A stretch of DNA of 63,826 nucleotides from an uncultured Ruminococcus sp. (lineage in GTDB: Bacteria > Bacillota > Clostridia > Oscillospirales > Ruminococcaceae), in NCBI GenBank assembly GCA_947629455.1, contig CANRDT010000011.1:1-63826 (forward strand), read 5' to 3'. The notes beneath the pieces were generated by a model. That model was not told where the DNA came from and ran no database searches. It saw nothing but the letters and a program-made list of their open reading frames with translations. Both the position numbers and the translations under genes were made by a program. Below are positions 8,135 to 17,411 of this stretch, in pieces. Positions within the stretch are counted from its first letter, which is position 1; every line of letters begins with the position of its first letter.

Positions 8135-8935
8135 ATGAAAAATATAACTTTGATAATCTGCCTGACGGCGGCGGTCGCCATAATCATATTCGCAAGCCTT
8201 CTGGGGAATCTTACCAAAAAGCCTGAGCCTCACAAAAAGGACAGGGATCAGTCCTCTGCGGCGGAAAGCTATGTGATAGAGGATTTTTCGGATACAGATA
8301 AAGAGGACGAATCGGAAAGCTCGTCGGATACGGACGAAAGCGCGGACGAGAGTTCGGACGAAAGCTCCGATGATGACGAAAGCTCGGAGGACGATACCGA
8401 CAGCGGAGACGAAAGCGCCGATGATGAAGACGGCGAAAGCTCCGATGAACCGCAGGAGAGCGAACCTACTCAGGACGAGCAGGGAAATGAGCAGGGAATG
8501 GGCGGCGCGACTGCCACGACTCCCGTTTCGTCAGTGCAGCCTGTTACGCAGCCGATTTCGCAGCAAACAACTACGAACCTGACCTTCGTGCTGCCGCCGA
8601 TAGACGAGCCGCAGCCGACCTCCTCCGAAACTCAGGTGACAGAGCCCGATGAGAATGGGGACGAAACGCAGAGCACTACCACGACGACAAGGCGCAATAC
8701 ATATACGACGACCTCTTCGCGCCGCACGACTACCACGCGCAGAACGACCACTACTACAACGCGCCGCACGACTACCACTACCGGAAAGAAAACGACTTCT
8801 TCCACAAGCTCAACGACAGAGTTTGAACCTCCGATCACGAACACTAACACACGTCCCAGCTCGCTGACGCGTCCCACTCAGTCGGAAGAACCGGGCGGCG
8901 AAGATGAGGACTTCCCATCTGAGGATATTGAATAA
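8135..8935 (+). CDS. Membrane-anchored Ser/Asp/Glu- and Thr-rich protein
   Basis: 266 residues of low complexity behind one N-terminal membrane segment (residues 3-24). Residues 45-115 are dominated by Asp, Glu and Ser. Residues 125-180 are Gln/Thr/Pro-rich. Residues 185-235 are runs of Thr broken by Arg pairs. This looks like an extracellular spacer or stalk, possibly glycosylated on Thr. No catalytic domain or sorting motif is seen. GGAGAG lies 9-14 bases before the ATG. Function is not known. Confidence 0.8.
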   Translation: MKNITLIICLTAAVAIIIFASLLGNLTKKPEPHKKDRDQSSAAESYVIEDFSDTDKEDESESSSDTDESADESSDESSDDDESSEDDTDSGDESADDEDGESSDEPQESEPTQDEQGNEQGMGGATATTPVSSVQPVTQPISQQTTTNLTFVLPPIDEPQPTSSETQVTEPDENGDETQSTTTTTRRNTYTTTSSRRTTTTRRTTTTTTRRTTTTTGKKTTSSTSSTTEFEPPITNTNTRPSSLTRPTQSEEPGGEDEDFPSEDIE

Positions 8936-8979
8936 AAAAATAACGCAACGGGAAAAATAAAAGCTTTGAAAAGGGGGAA

Positions 8980-8997
8980 GTATCCTAAAAAGGATAC
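8980..8997 (+). promoter_or_regulatory. Hairpin covering the antiporter ribosome binding site
   Basis: GTATCCT and AGGATAC form a perfect 7-bp stem with an AAAA loop. The right arm contains AGGA, the only purine-rich site at a reasonable distance (10 bases) from the ATG at 9005. Occlusion of this site could limit translation; that is inference. Confidence 0.4.
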
Positions 8998-9004
8998 GAA
9001 AAAA

Positions 9005-9979
9005 ATGCATTGGATCTTTATGATTTGCGGACTGCTGTTAAGCTTTGTACTGCTTGTGAAAGGTGCGGACGTCTTTGTGGACGGCTGCGTTTCGATAGCA
9101 AGACTTCTTAAAGTGCCGGACTTGATAATCGGACTTACCATAGTGGCAATGGGTACGAGCGCACCGGAAGCGGCGGTAAGTATCTCAAGCGCGGTATCCG
9201 ATCCGGAAAATTCGGGTATCGCAGTCGGCAATCTGCTCGGCTCGAATCTTCTCAATATACTTGTTATTCTCGGCGTCAGCGCGGTGCTTGTGCCTATAGC
9301 GGTAGACCGTTCGCTGCTGAAAAAGGATTTTCCGCTGCTTATGCTCTCGGCGGTGATCGTTCCGATAATGTTCCTCGTGGGAGGAATGCACGGACCTCGC
9401 TGGGGCGGAATGATACTTATGATAATCTTTATAACCTTTATGGCTCTGACGGTAGTCAGCGCAAACGCGAGCCGCAAAAAGGCGAAAGAGTCGGGCGAAC
9501 CCGAGGAGGACGAAAAACCGATGTCGGTCCCCAAGAGCATACTCTTTGCGCTGGGCGGACTTGCGGTAGTTATCGGCGGCGGACAGCTTGCGGTATACTG
9601 CGCCAAGGACATAGCGCACGGTATCGGCATAAGCGAATCGCTTATCGGTCTGACCGTCGTCGCGCTCGGAACCTCCCTGCCGGAGCTTATCACCTCGGTA
9701 GTTTCCGCACGCAAGGGCAACAGCGATCTTGCACTGGGAAATGTCGTAGGCTCGAACCTTTTCAATATCCTGCTCGTTATGGGACTTACTATGATAATCG
9801 CGCCGTTCTCGATAACGATGGCTGATCTTATCGACTCGCTGTGCGTTCTGGCGGCGACTACGATGTGCTACGCTTTCTCGGTGACAAACAGCACCATTGC
9901 GAAAAAAGAGGGCGCGGCGTTCCTCATCTGCTATGGGGCATATCTCACATATATAATCGCAAGAGATGTCCTAAGGTAG
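9005..9979 (+). CDS. Calcium/sodium antiporter (CaCA family)
   Basis: 324 residues with about ten hydrophobic segments and the two alpha repeats of the CaCA family in inverted topology: GTSAPEAAVSISS with GNLLGSNLLNI in the first half, and GTSLPELITSVVSA with GNVVGSNLFNI in the second. It would exchange Ca2+ for Na+ (or K+/H+) across the membrane, as in the YrbG group. I place the start at 9005. An upstream TTG at 8966 is possible but would add a charged, non-conserved head. The candidate Shine-Dalgarno AGGA is inside a small perfect hairpin at 8980-8997. Confidence 0.88.
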   Translation: MHWIFMICGLLLSFVLLVKGADVFVDGCVSIARLLKVPDLIIGLTIVAMGTSAPEAAVSISSAVSDPENSGIAVGNLLGSNLLNILVILGVSAVLVPIAVDRSLLKKDFPLLMLSAVIVPIMFLVGGMHGPRWGGMILMIIFITFMALTVVSANASRKKAKESGEPEEDEKPMSVPKSILFALGGLAVVIGGGQLAVYCAKDIAHGIGISESLIGLTVVALGTSLPELITSVVSARKGNSDLALGNVVGSNLFNILLVMGLTMIIAPFSITMADLIDSLCVLAATTMCYAFSVTNSTIAKKEGAAFLICYGAYLTYIIARDVLR

Positions 9980-9989
9980 AAAGATGTTA

Positions 9990-10125
9990 CAGAAATCAAT
10001 TTTTGATTTCCGGAAGTTAGAACGCGGCGCTTTTAGAAGTAAGAGGTAAGAGATAAGAGGTTAGACAAGGAACGCCTGCGGCGCTGAAATATACTGTACA
10101 TAAAATAAAAAACGTATACATAAAT
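9990..10125 (+). repeat. Family C intergenic repeat
   Basis: It starts with the palindrome GAAATCAATTTTTGATTTCC, followed by GTTAGAACGCGGCGCTTTTA, a heptamer run (AAGTAAGAGGTAAGAG) and GCGCCTGCGGCGC-like sequence. Related copies are at 47119-47225, 49376-49515 and, inverted, 54215-54570. The first palindrome could terminate antiporter transcription. Confidence 0.7.
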
Positions 10126-10187
10126 TTTAAAATCGACTTTTGTTGAAAAACTGTAACTTATTGTCCATTTTAAGGGGGGGTAATTTT

Positions 10188-11951
10188 ATGAAAAAGGCAA
10201 GGTTTATCGCGGCAGCAGCGGCAGTCGGACTGGGATTCTCGGCTGTGCTGGGCGGCTGCGGCGGAAAAAAGGACGATTCCTCCAAAGAGGAGAAAAAGGG
10301 AGAAGTAAACGTTGAAATGACTGCCACTGAGCTTGTTAAGCGTATGGGCAACGGCATAAATCTGGGAAATACCATGGAGGCATACGCTCATTTCGCAGGA
10401 GGCACGCCGTCGGTGGAAAGCTGCGAAACGGCGTGGGGACAGCCCGTCACCACTCAGGAAATGATAAGCGGAATGAAAGCTGCCGGATTTGATTCTTTAA
10501 GAATACCCGTTGCGTGGACGAATGCAATGCCGAATTTTGAGGAGGGGGACTACACTATCGGGGAGGAATACCTCGACCGTGTGGAGGAGATAATAAACTA
10601 CGCCCTCAACGAGGATATGTACGTTATCATAAACGACCACTGGGACGGCAGCTGGTGGGGAATGTTCGGCTCGGCGCAGCAGGAAGTGCGCGACAAGGCT
10701 ATGGATATGTACCGCTCAATGTGGACGCAGATAGCTCAGAGATATGCCGATTATTCCGACAAACTGATATTTGAGTCGGCAAACGAGGAGCTTGGCGACC
10801 GTCTTAACGACAAGGACAAAGCGCCCGATTCGGGTTCGCTCTCTCAGGACGAGTGCTATGAAACGGCGAACAGGATAAATCAGGAATTTGTCGATCTTGT
10901 GCGCAAGAGCGGCGGCAATAACGATCAGCGTTTTCTGCTGATCGCAGGGTACAATACCGATATAGCGATGACCTGCGACGACCGTTTCCATATGCCGACA
11001 GATACCGCAAAGAACAAGCTGCTGCTTTCCGTGCATTATTATACTCCGTGGAATTACTGCGGTACGGAAAGCGTTGACCATTGGGGCTCGGTCGAGGATT
11101 ATAAAGAACAGAACAAGCTTATGAAGATGATGACCAAGTATTCCGATCAGGGGTACGGAATAATCATCGGCGAATATGCCGTGCTGTCAAACGGCGGAGT
11201 ACCTAAGAATGACACCGACAAGTTCTATACGAATTTCCTCAACAACTGCGATCTTTACAACTACTGCCCCATGCTCTGGGATTGCAGCGATCTGTACAAG
11301 AGGACTATGTGTTCTATGGGAGATGAAACGCTTGCACAGCTGTTCAGCGGCAGGAGCTTTTCGGCGCAGTCGGCTCTCAGCGAGGAGGAGATAGCGAAGA
11401 ACGCGCAGGAGGGTATGGACGCCGATCTTGCAGCCGCCGAGGAAAAGGCTATGGAGGACGTTTCGATACTTCCGGCGGACGACAAGGCGGTCGCCTGGAT
11501 AATGTATCAGAGCAGCGATTACAATATATCCTACAGCGTGGGAGATAATTACGACCCGACTTCAAAGACTGACGGCGTAAAAGCGGAAAACGTCGAGGTG
11601 ACGGGCGAGGGAACATATACCGTAAAGCTTGATCTTTCGGACGCAGGAGCGGCAAAGGGAGTTGCTTTCTCGGCGCTCGGCATTTCAAACGGAGAGCTGC
11701 TCTATCCCGGATATAACGCGGAAATTGACGAGATAAAGATAAACGGCGAGCCGATAGAGATGATCGCGGACGGTTATACTTCTTCGGACGACAGCAAATG
11801 CACGAGAGTAAATCTTTACAATCAGTGGGTGTCTGCTCCTCCCGAGGACGCAAGGGGAGCGGAAGAAGATTCCTCCGCGACGATAATCGACATTCCCGAC
11901 AGCTTTGAGATAAGCGACATTGAGATAACGTTCACTTACACAGCGCCGTGA
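10188..11951 (+). CDS. Lipoprotein GH5-family endoglucanase with C-terminal accessory domain
   Basis: 587 residues. A lipoprotein signal ends in LGGC, with the lipidated Cys at about residue 24, followed by a charged linker. The GH5 catalytic domain spans roughly residues 45-400: GINLGNTMEA, ETAWGQPVT, FDSLRIPVAW, the acid/base in FESANEELGD, and the nucleophile Glu in IIGEYAV. After a linker rich in Ala and Glu, a C-terminal beta-rich domain (about 440-587) looks like a carbohydrate-binding module. The enzyme should cut cellulose or related beta-glucans at the cell surface. The start at 10188 has a G-rich ribosome binding site and a proper signal; an upstream in-frame start at 10140 does not. 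Confidence 0.88.
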   Translation: MKKARFIAAAAAVGLGFSAVLGGCGGKKDDSSKEEKKGEVNVEMTATELVKRMGNGINLGNTMEAYAHFAGGTPSVESCETAWGQPVTTQEMISGMKAAGFDSLRIPVAWTNAMPNFEEGDYTIGEEYLDRVEEIINYALNEDMYVIINDHWDGSWWGMFGSAQQEVRDKAMDMYRSMWTQIAQRYADYSDKLIFESANEELGDRLNDKDKAPDSGSLSQDECYETANRINQEFVDLVRKSGGNNDQRFLLIAGYNTDIAMTCDDRFHMPTDTAKNKLLLSVHYYTPWNYCGTESVDHWGSVEDYKEQNKLMKMMTKYSDQGYGIIIGEYAVLSNGGVPKNDTDKFYTNFLNNCDLYNYCPMLWDCSDLYKRTMCSMGDETLAQLFSGRSFSAQSALSEEEIAKNAQEGMDADLAAAEEKAMEDVSILPADDKAVAWIMYQSSDYNISYSVGDNYDPTSKTDGVKAENVEVTGEGTYTVKLDLSDAGAAKGVAFSALGISNGELLYPGYNAEIDEIKINGEPIEMIADGYTSSDDSKCTRVNLYNQWVSAPPEDARGAEEDSSATIIDIPDSFEISDIEITFTYTAP

Positions 11952-11967
11952 GCGGTCAGAAAATGAC

Positions 11968-12003
11968 AAAAGCCCCGTGAAAGTACGGGGCTTTAATTAT
12001 TCT
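11968..12003 (+). terminator. Bidirectional terminator between the cellulase and ftsK genes
   Basis: AAAGCCCCGT and ACGGGGCTTT form a 10-bp stem around GAAAGT, flanked by A-rich sequence on the left and T-rich sequence on the right. It serves two convergent genes. Confidence 0.8.
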
Positions 12004-12056
12004 TTTGTGAATGTGAAAAGTCAAATATTTCTTACTTCTTATCTCTTACCTCTATT

Positions 12057-14801
12057 TCAGCTCCGTCCCTGACGCTCATACCACTCTTCCTTGGTGATGT
12101 TGATGGCACGCGGCTTTGCGCCCTCCTGCGGTCCGATAATTCCCATTTCCTCGATCTCGTCCATTATCCTTGCCGCCCTCGGAAAACCGAGCTTGAGTCT
12201 GCGCTGCAAAAACGCCGTGGACGCATTGCCCGACTCGACTATCAGCGTGATAGCCTGCGTCGTCAGATCGTCGTCCGAATTGATCGAAAAATCATCTTCT
12301 CCGCCCTTGCTCTTCGGCTGCGGTATATTGCGCTCCACCTCGTGGATTATCTCCTCGCTGTACTCGGTCTCCTGCTCGTTTTTGAGGAACTTCACCACGC
12401 TGCGTATTTCGGAAGTGGAGGCGAATCCGCTCTGTATTCTCACAGGCTTGGGGTATCCTACCGGCTTGTAGAGCAGATCGCCCTTGCCGAGCAGCTTTTC
12501 CGCGCCGATCTCGTCAAGTATAACGCGCGAATCCTGATTGTTCGATACGCTAAGAGCCGTTCTGCTCGGGATATTCGCCTTGATAAGTCCCGTGATAACG
12601 TCAACTCTCGGCGACTGCGTAGCTATCAGCATATGCATTCCTGCCGCTCTTGCCAGCTGCGCCAGACGCATTACCGATTCCTCGACTTCGGATTTCGCCG
12701 CCAGCATAAGATCGGCAAACTCGTCTATGACAATAACTATCTGCGGCAGCTTGACCCTTTCGGGATCGCCGTCCTCCTCCACAAACTGATTGTAGTCCTC
12801 CAGATTTTTAGTGCCGTTCGCCTCAAACAGCTTGTAGCGGCGCATCATTTCGTTTACCGCCCAGCCGAGTGCGCCTGCGGCTTTCAGAGGATCGGTGACT
12901 ACGGGTATCAGCAGGTGCGGTATGCCGTTGTATACGGGAAACTCCACCTTTTTCGGGTCGATAAGTATCAGCTTTACCTCGTCGGGCGCGGCGTGGAAAA
13001 GGATATTGAGGATAATTGAATTGGTAAATACCGATTTGCCCGAACCTGTCGTTCCTGCAATAAGCATATGCGGCATTGTCGATATGTCGCCTACCACTAT
13101 TTTTCCCTCTATGTCCTTGCCCACCGCAAAGCTCAGTTTGCCCTTGGCGTTTCGGTACTCGTCACTGTCGATAAGCTCCCTCAGTGATACGTTGTCGCGG
13201 TGGATATTCGGTATTTCGATACCTATAGCGGCTTTTCCCGGTATGGGAGCCTCTATCCTGACGCCGTTTGCCGCCAGATTAAGCGCAATATCGTCCGAAA
13301 GATTGGTTATCTGCTTGACCTTTACGCCTGCCGCAGGCTGCAGCTCGTATCTCGTTACGGCAGGACCTCTGTGTATGCCGATTATCCTTGTCTTTACTCC
13401 GAATGTTTCAAGCGTTTCCACAAGCTTTCGGGATTTTTCCTCTATTTCTTTTTTCGCATCTGACGGAGCGGCGGAATTATCGGAATATTTCAGCAGGTCG
13501 ATCGGCGGATATGTATAGACCGCCACCGCGCCGTTCTGCCTTGTGAGGGAAGTCTGACCGTCCTTGTCGATAAACAGCTCGAGCGGCGGCTCTTTTTTCT
13601 GACGCTGTTTTTCTTTCTGACGTTCTTTTTCCTTTTCCTGCTCTCTCGTCACCGCGCGGCTTATCACCTGACTTAGCTCCTTGTCCTCCGCAGCGGCGTT
13701 ATTCGTCTGTTCCTTGGCGGCGGAATTGAGTTTTTCCATATCCGAAAAACTGCGGCGGCTTTCGGGCGCAAGGAAAATATCGGGGGTATCGTCAGGCACG
13801 GGGTTAGGCTTATTTGCCACGTCGTCCCGGTCGTATTCCTCCTCGTCATAATCGTCATAATCGTCGTGACCGTCCGCCTGACTGCCGCCGTTAAAGCGGC
13901 TGCGGATAAATTCGGGTATAGTGGTGCGCTGTGTATTTTTCGGAGTATCTACCCCCTCGGTAAAGGGGAAAACGGGTTCGCGGCGCTTCTCCGCACCGCG
14001 CTTGTCCGTATTTTCCTGTTCGGGAAGATCGTCCTGAACAAATTTGGAAAGATCGACTCTTGCTTTTTTATCTTTCAGACGATCTCTTGTCTTTGGAGGT
14101 TCGTCCTGCTTTGCCGCGGCTTTTTCCTGCTGACGGACGCCGCGCTCGACCATATCTTCGCTGACCGCCTTATATCCCCCGACGAACGGCTTTGACAGAG
14201 CCTTGAAAATATCGGGAAGAGTAAGATTCGTAAGCAGCAGGATAAATGTAAGATCGAGCAGTATAATTATTATCGCGCTGCCGACCTTTTTAAATGCGGC
14301 GAGCAGAGGATAACCGAGCAGCGCACCGATAAGACCGCCGCCGCGAAGTTTTGCACCCTGACTGTACAGTGTCCTGACCTTTTCGGAAAAGCCGCCCTTT
14401 GCAATGCTGCCGTTTACAAGTATCTGCATAGTGGCGCACAGCAGCAGCATAAGGCAGATACCCTGCACGACTCTTGCCACTACCGCGTTGTGGGAGCGGT
14501 CGGAGGCGATCTGCAAAGCGACGTATATTATCATAGGACCCATAATGAAAGAGGAGATCCCGAAAAGTCCGCGGTTGAGCAAAAACAGGGAAGTCCACAG
14601 CCCCTCGCCCCTGATGAATGTTATCATCACTTCGAGTATGCCGAGGAAAAACAGGATAAAGCTCCACGCGCGCCTTTTCTGCCGCGCAGCCTCTGATTCT
14701 CTGCTTTTTGCTCCGCCTTTTGCACCCGTCCTGCCATTCTTTGACGAGGAAGTCCTGCCCTTGCCTGCGGTCTTGCCTTTATTGTTTGCGGCTGCTGCCA
14801 T
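12057..14801 (-). CDS. FtsK/SpoIIIE-family DNA translocase
   Basis: 914 residues. A basic Ala/Gly/Lys-rich head (1-45) is followed by about four membrane segments (47-200), a charged linker rich in Asp, Glu and Gln (to about 430), then the motor with Walker A GTTGSGKS near residue 580 and Walker B VIVIDEFADLML. The C-terminal winged-helix gamma domain (about 850-910, TQAITLIVESGNASTAFLQ) reads polar DNA sequences. It pumps chromosome through the division or sporulation septum. It lies in the block tepA-ylzJ-uppP-ftsK; in Bacillus subtilis the first two also adjoin spoIIIE, which supports the SpoIIIE role. AGAGGTG precedes the ATG, and an intrinsic-terminator-like hairpin lies immediately upstream. 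Confidence 0.92.
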   Translation of the reverse strand: MAAAANNKGKTAGKGRTSSSKNGRTGAKGGAKSRESEAARQKRRAWSFILFFLGILEVMITFIRGEGLWTSLFLLNRGLFGISSFIMGPMIIYVALQIASDRSHNAVVARVVQGICLMLLLCATMQILVNGSIAKGGFSEKVRTLYSQGAKLRGGGLIGALLGYPLLAAFKKVGSAIIIILLDLTFILLLTNLTLPDIFKALSKPFVGGYKAVSEDMVERGVRQQEKAAAKQDEPPKTRDRLKDKKARVDLSKFVQDDLPEQENTDKRGAEKRREPVFPFTEGVDTPKNTQRTTIPEFIRSRFNGGSQADGHDDYDDYDEEEYDRDDVANKPNPVPDDTPDIFLAPESRRSFSDMEKLNSAAKEQTNNAAAEDKELSQVISRAVTREQEKEKERQKEKQRQKKEPPLELFIDKDGQTSLTRQNGAVAVYTYPPIDLLKYSDNSAAPSDAKKEIEEKSRKLVETLETFGVKTRIIGIHRGPAVTRYELQPAAGVKVKQITNLSDDIALNLAANGVRIEAPIPGKAAIGIEIPNIHRDNVSLRELIDSDEYRNAKGKLSFAVGKDIEGKIVVGDISTMPHMLIAGTTGSGKSVFTNSIILNILFHAAPDEVKLILIDPKKVEFPVYNGIPHLLIPVVTDPLKAAGALGWAVNEMMRRYKLFEANGTKNLEDYNQFVEEDGDPERVKLPQIVIVIDEFADLMLAAKSEVEESVMRLAQLARAAGMHMLIATQSPRVDVITGLIKANIPSRTALSVSNNQDSRVILDEIGAEKLLGKGDLLYKPVGYPKPVRIQSGFASTSEIRSVVKFLKNEQETEYSEEIIHEVERNIPQPKSKGGEDDFSINSDDDLTTQAITLIVESGNASTAFLQRRLKLGFPRAARIMDEIEEMGIIGPQEGAKPRAINITKEEWYERQGRS

Positions 14802-14820
14802 TTTTTTACGTTCACCTCTT

Positions 14821-14853
14821 AAAAAAGTGCAGAAGCTTGGGCATCTTCTGCAC
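14821..14853 (-). terminator. Terminator or attenuator directly upstream of ftsK
   Basis: On the reverse strand GTGCAGAAG and CTTCTGCAC form a 9-bp stem followed by six T residues, ending about 20 bases before the ftsK start. A second hairpin, TCTCCGCTT with AAGCGGAGA (about 14861-14887), lies just before it. There is no room for a promoter between the T-run and ftsK, so ftsK transcription must read through or escape this site. Confidence 0.75.
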
Positions 14854-14975
14854 AGTCGATCTCTCCGCTTTATAGATCAAGCGGAGAAAGTTTTTTTGCA
14901 TTATATTATTTCCCTTGTCAATGGAGAGAAAACGGTTTTATAAAGTTGAAAATTGATTATTTCGGAATGCCGACA

Positions 14976-15839
14976 TCAGCCGATCATAATGGCGTGTCCC
15001 ATAAATTTCTCGATGACCGAAACGATTATGACCAGTATTCCGAGAATGAAAGTGTAGTACGCGAACACTTTGAACTTGTCGGTCTTTACAAGCCAGTTGA
15101 CCATTTTTATCGCACATACACCGACAAATGCGGCGACTAAGAATCCCACAGCGCAGTAGCCGAAACCGACGCCCGCTTTCTGACCGACAGCGTCCTTTAT
15201 CTCAAGCAGGCAGCCGCCGAGTATCGCAGGGATACCCAGAATGAACGAATACTGAACGGCAGTTTCGCGTGAAAATCCGCAAAACAGTCCCGAAGATATT
15301 GTGGAGCCCGAACGCGATACGCCCGGCAAAAGGGCGATACCCTGGAAAAATCCCACGCTGACCGCGTCGGCAGTCTTTATGTCCTTGGCGGTCTTTTTGC
15401 CTTTGACGCACTTGTCCGACATAAAAAGTATGCCTGCGGTGTAGAGAAAACAAAGTCCCTCGGCAAAAATGGAATTATCCTCCGAAATGCCCTCGAACCA
15501 GCCCTTGAAGAACATAAACGGTATCAGACAGGCGGTGGAAATGATTATCATAAAGATCATACGGCGTTCGGGATTCATTTCTTTCCACTTGAACTTTCCC
15601 GTGAATATATCCTTCACGAGCGAGAAAAATTCCTTTATCAGCGCACATATCGTTTTTCTGAACGCCACAAAGACCGCGACCAGCGTTCCGAGATGCAGCA
15701 CTGCGGAAAACATCAGAGCGCCCTCGCCGCTGTTGCCGGTAAAATGCTGATAAAGCGAGAGATGTCCCGAGCTTGAAACCGGCAGAAACTCGGTCAGACC
15801 TTGTATTATCGCTTGAAATATGGTGTTAAGTAAGCTCAT
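14976..15839 (-). CDS. uppP: Undecaprenyl-diphosphatase (BacA/UppP)
   Basis: 287 residues with seven or eight hydrophobic segments. The two signature motifs are present: GLTEFLPVSSSGHLSLY at the N-terminus and LPGVSRSGSTISSGL in the second half, with the catalytic Glu, Ser and Arg. It recycles undecaprenyl pyrophosphate to the monophosphate carrier for peptidoglycan synthesis and is linked to bacitracin tolerance. AAAGGA lies nine bases before the ATG. It sits between ylzJ and ftsK on the same strand. Confidence 0.95.
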   Translation of the reverse strand: MSLLNTIFQAIIQGLTEFLPVSSSGHLSLYQHFTGNSGEGALMFSAVLHLGTLVAVFVAFRKTICALIKEFFSLVKDIFTGKFKWKEMNPERRMIFMIIISTACLIPFMFFKGWFEGISEDNSIFAEGLCFLYTAGILFMSDKCVKGKKTAKDIKTADAVSVGFFQGIALLPGVSRSGSTISSGLFCGFSRETAVQYSFILGIPAILGGCLLEIKDAVGQKAGVGFGYCAVGFLVAAFVGVCAIKMVNWLVKTDKFKVFAYYTFILGILVIIVSVIEKFMGHAIMIG

Positions 15840-15970
15840 TATGTATCCTTTCTTTCTTGTCGATCTTGACGATCTTTACTGTACCGACTTCTCTGTCGGC
15901 GTATCCGACAGGGACAGAATATGAAAAATATGTAAAACTTGCTGTGCCAAAAGGCGGATAAGGCGGCAGC

Positions 15971-16108
15971 TCAGCCGCCGTTTTTCCCTCCGCCGTATAA
16001 CCAATAATAAGGATCGGTGGAAAATTCCTCGACCGTTTGATCTTCCGCTGCGGTGATCTGCTGATCTTCGCGCAGGACGTCATACAAATTTATAATAGTA
16101 TAAAGCAT
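15971..16108 (-). CDS. YlzJ-like short protein
   Basis: A 45-residue frame starting MLYTIINLYDVLRED and ending with the STDPYYWLYGG segment. The MLYTII head and the STDP tail are the conserved ends of the YlzJ-like family, whose members are usually near 65-70 residues, so this copy is short in the middle. GAGGGGTAG lies just upstream, with the ribosome binding site at the stop of tepA three bases before. In Bacillus subtilis ylzJ lies between tepA and spoIIIE, and the same neighbours are seen here with uppP inserted. Function is unknown. A hairpin GGCGGC-TGAGCT-GCCGCC covers the stop codon. Confidence 0.72.
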   Translation of the reverse strand: MLYTIINLYDVLREDQQITAAEDQTVEEFSTDPYYWLYGGGKNGG

Positions 16109-16111
16109 AAG

Positions 16112-16858
16112 CTACCCCTCTATCATAGCGTAAAGACATTCTACCGCGTCCGACAGACCGCCAAGCTGATCTATAAGACCGCAGGCGACCGCCTCTTCAC
16201 CGTCAAGGACCGTTCCGACGTCCATGACCAGCTTGCCGGTAGTCATCATAAGCTCGCGGAATTTATCCGCTTTGATATTTGAGTTGTCGGTGACGAATCT
16301 GATTATGCGCTCCTGCATTTTGTCAAAATAAGAAAGCGTCTGCGGAACGCCCAGCAGAGTACCGTTCATACGCACGGGGTGGATAGTCATCGTAGCCGAG
16401 GGGACGATAAAAGAACGTTTTGCGCAGACTGCCAGCGGAACTCCTATCGAGTGACCGCCACCCACAACGAGAGATACCGTCGGGGTCTTCATTCCTGCGA
16501 TAAGCTCGGCAATGGCAAGTCCTGCCTCAACATCTCCGCCCACCGTGTTGAGTATTATCACCAGACCCTCTATCGACATATCCTGTTCGATAGCCACAAG
16601 AGCCGGTATGATATGCTCGTATTTTGTAGTCTTGTTCTGCGGCGGAAGAATATAATGCCCCTCCACCTGTCCGATTATATTCAGGCAGTGGATAAGATGT
16701 TTGGCGTTTCGCGAAGCGATCTCGCCCATACGTTCGATCTGTTTTGTCTGTTTTTCGGTATCTTCAAAGGACAAAGCCTCGTCTGCGCCGTCTTGCTGTT
16801 CTTTCTGATCTTCCTGTTTGTCATTATTATCGTTATCGTTATTATTGTTATTGCACAT
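16112..16858 (-). CDS. tepA: ClpP-fold peptidase of the TepA family
   Basis: 248 residues. An Asn/Asp/Gln-rich low-complexity head (2-30) precedes a ClpP/crotonase-fold domain. The nucleophile Ser137 is in GGGHSIGVP and His160 in [10 protein letters not shown], 23 residues apart as in ClpP-type enzymes; the oxyanion glycines are in [10 protein letters not shown]. TepA in Bacillus subtilis has been described as a protein-translocation-enhancing peptidase; its substrate is not well known. I chose the ATG at 16858 because GGAGGG lies about five bases upstream; the ATG at 16948 has no such site. Confidence 0.85.
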   Translation of the reverse strand: MCNNNNNDNDNNDKQEDQKEQQDGADEALSFEDTEKQTKQIERMGEIASRNAKHLIHCLNIIGQVEGHYILPPQNKTTKYEHIIPALVAIEQDMSIEGLVIILNTVGGDVEAGLAIAELIAGMKTPTVSLVVGGGHSIGVPLAVCAKRSFIVPSATMTIHPVRMNGTLLGVPQTLSYFDKMQERIIRFVTDNSNIKADKFRELMMTTGKLVMDVGTVLDGEEAVACGLIDQLGGLSDAVECLYAMIEG

Positions 16859-17039
16859 ATTACCCTCCGTATTGCGGACGTTATTCTTGACAGCGGCATT
16901 ACAGCCATTACTATTATAAACCGTTACGGGAATAATATGCAAAGTCATACATACACAAAATATAATACCATATATTTATGTTTATGTCAAGGGATTTTTT
17001 GATGTAAGAATTTGTAAAATTTTGAGGATACGGATATTG

Positions 17040-17400
17040 GGAGGGATAACAGGCTTTTTCTATTTCATAAATGCCGAACCTAAAATTCTTACTTCTTACC
17101 TCTTATTTCTTACTTCTAATCACGAAATCAATTTTATGCGAGTACTTTTGTCCTATAATTATATTCCGCACAGTTTTGCAAAATTTTTGTTATATTCTCC
17201 GCCGCAGGCGGAGAATATAACATTAAATTATTTTTCCTCCGCCAACGGCGGAGGAAAAATAACCCAAAAGTCAGCCTGAACCAGTAAAATATATTGAAAC
17301 GCTTACATAAAAATTTAAAATTGATTTCCAAAACCTCTTACTTCTGATCTGCTAATTGACAAACCACATAATTAATAGTATACTGGATTATAAAACCAAA
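17040..17400. repeat. Repeat-rich gap with long perfect palindromes
   Basis: This holds a heptamer run (17090-17118) and two long hairpins: a perfect stem TATATTCTCCGCC with GGCGGAGAATATA around 17190-17220, and TTATTTTTCCTCCGCC with GGCGGAGGAAAAATAA at 17227-17262. Related stems occur at 49490-49540, 54415-54485 and 59215-59260. The 16859-17040 part is AT-rich and probably carries the tepA promoter; nothing else is seen. Confidence 0.7.
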
Positions 17401-17411
17401 CGGAGGAAAAA

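Noticed and set aside
8878-9765. 295-residue reverse frame over the antiporter
   Set aside because: Antisense to a clear CaCA transporter; Ser/Thr/Pro-rich shadow composition.
15826-16083. 85-residue reverse frame overlapping ylzJ and uppP
   Set aside because: It overlaps the better-supported ylzJ frame and the uppP start, and its own start lacks a ribosome binding site. The segment YFSYSVPVGYADREVGTV looks a little like the start of PriA, but nothing else of that protein is present.
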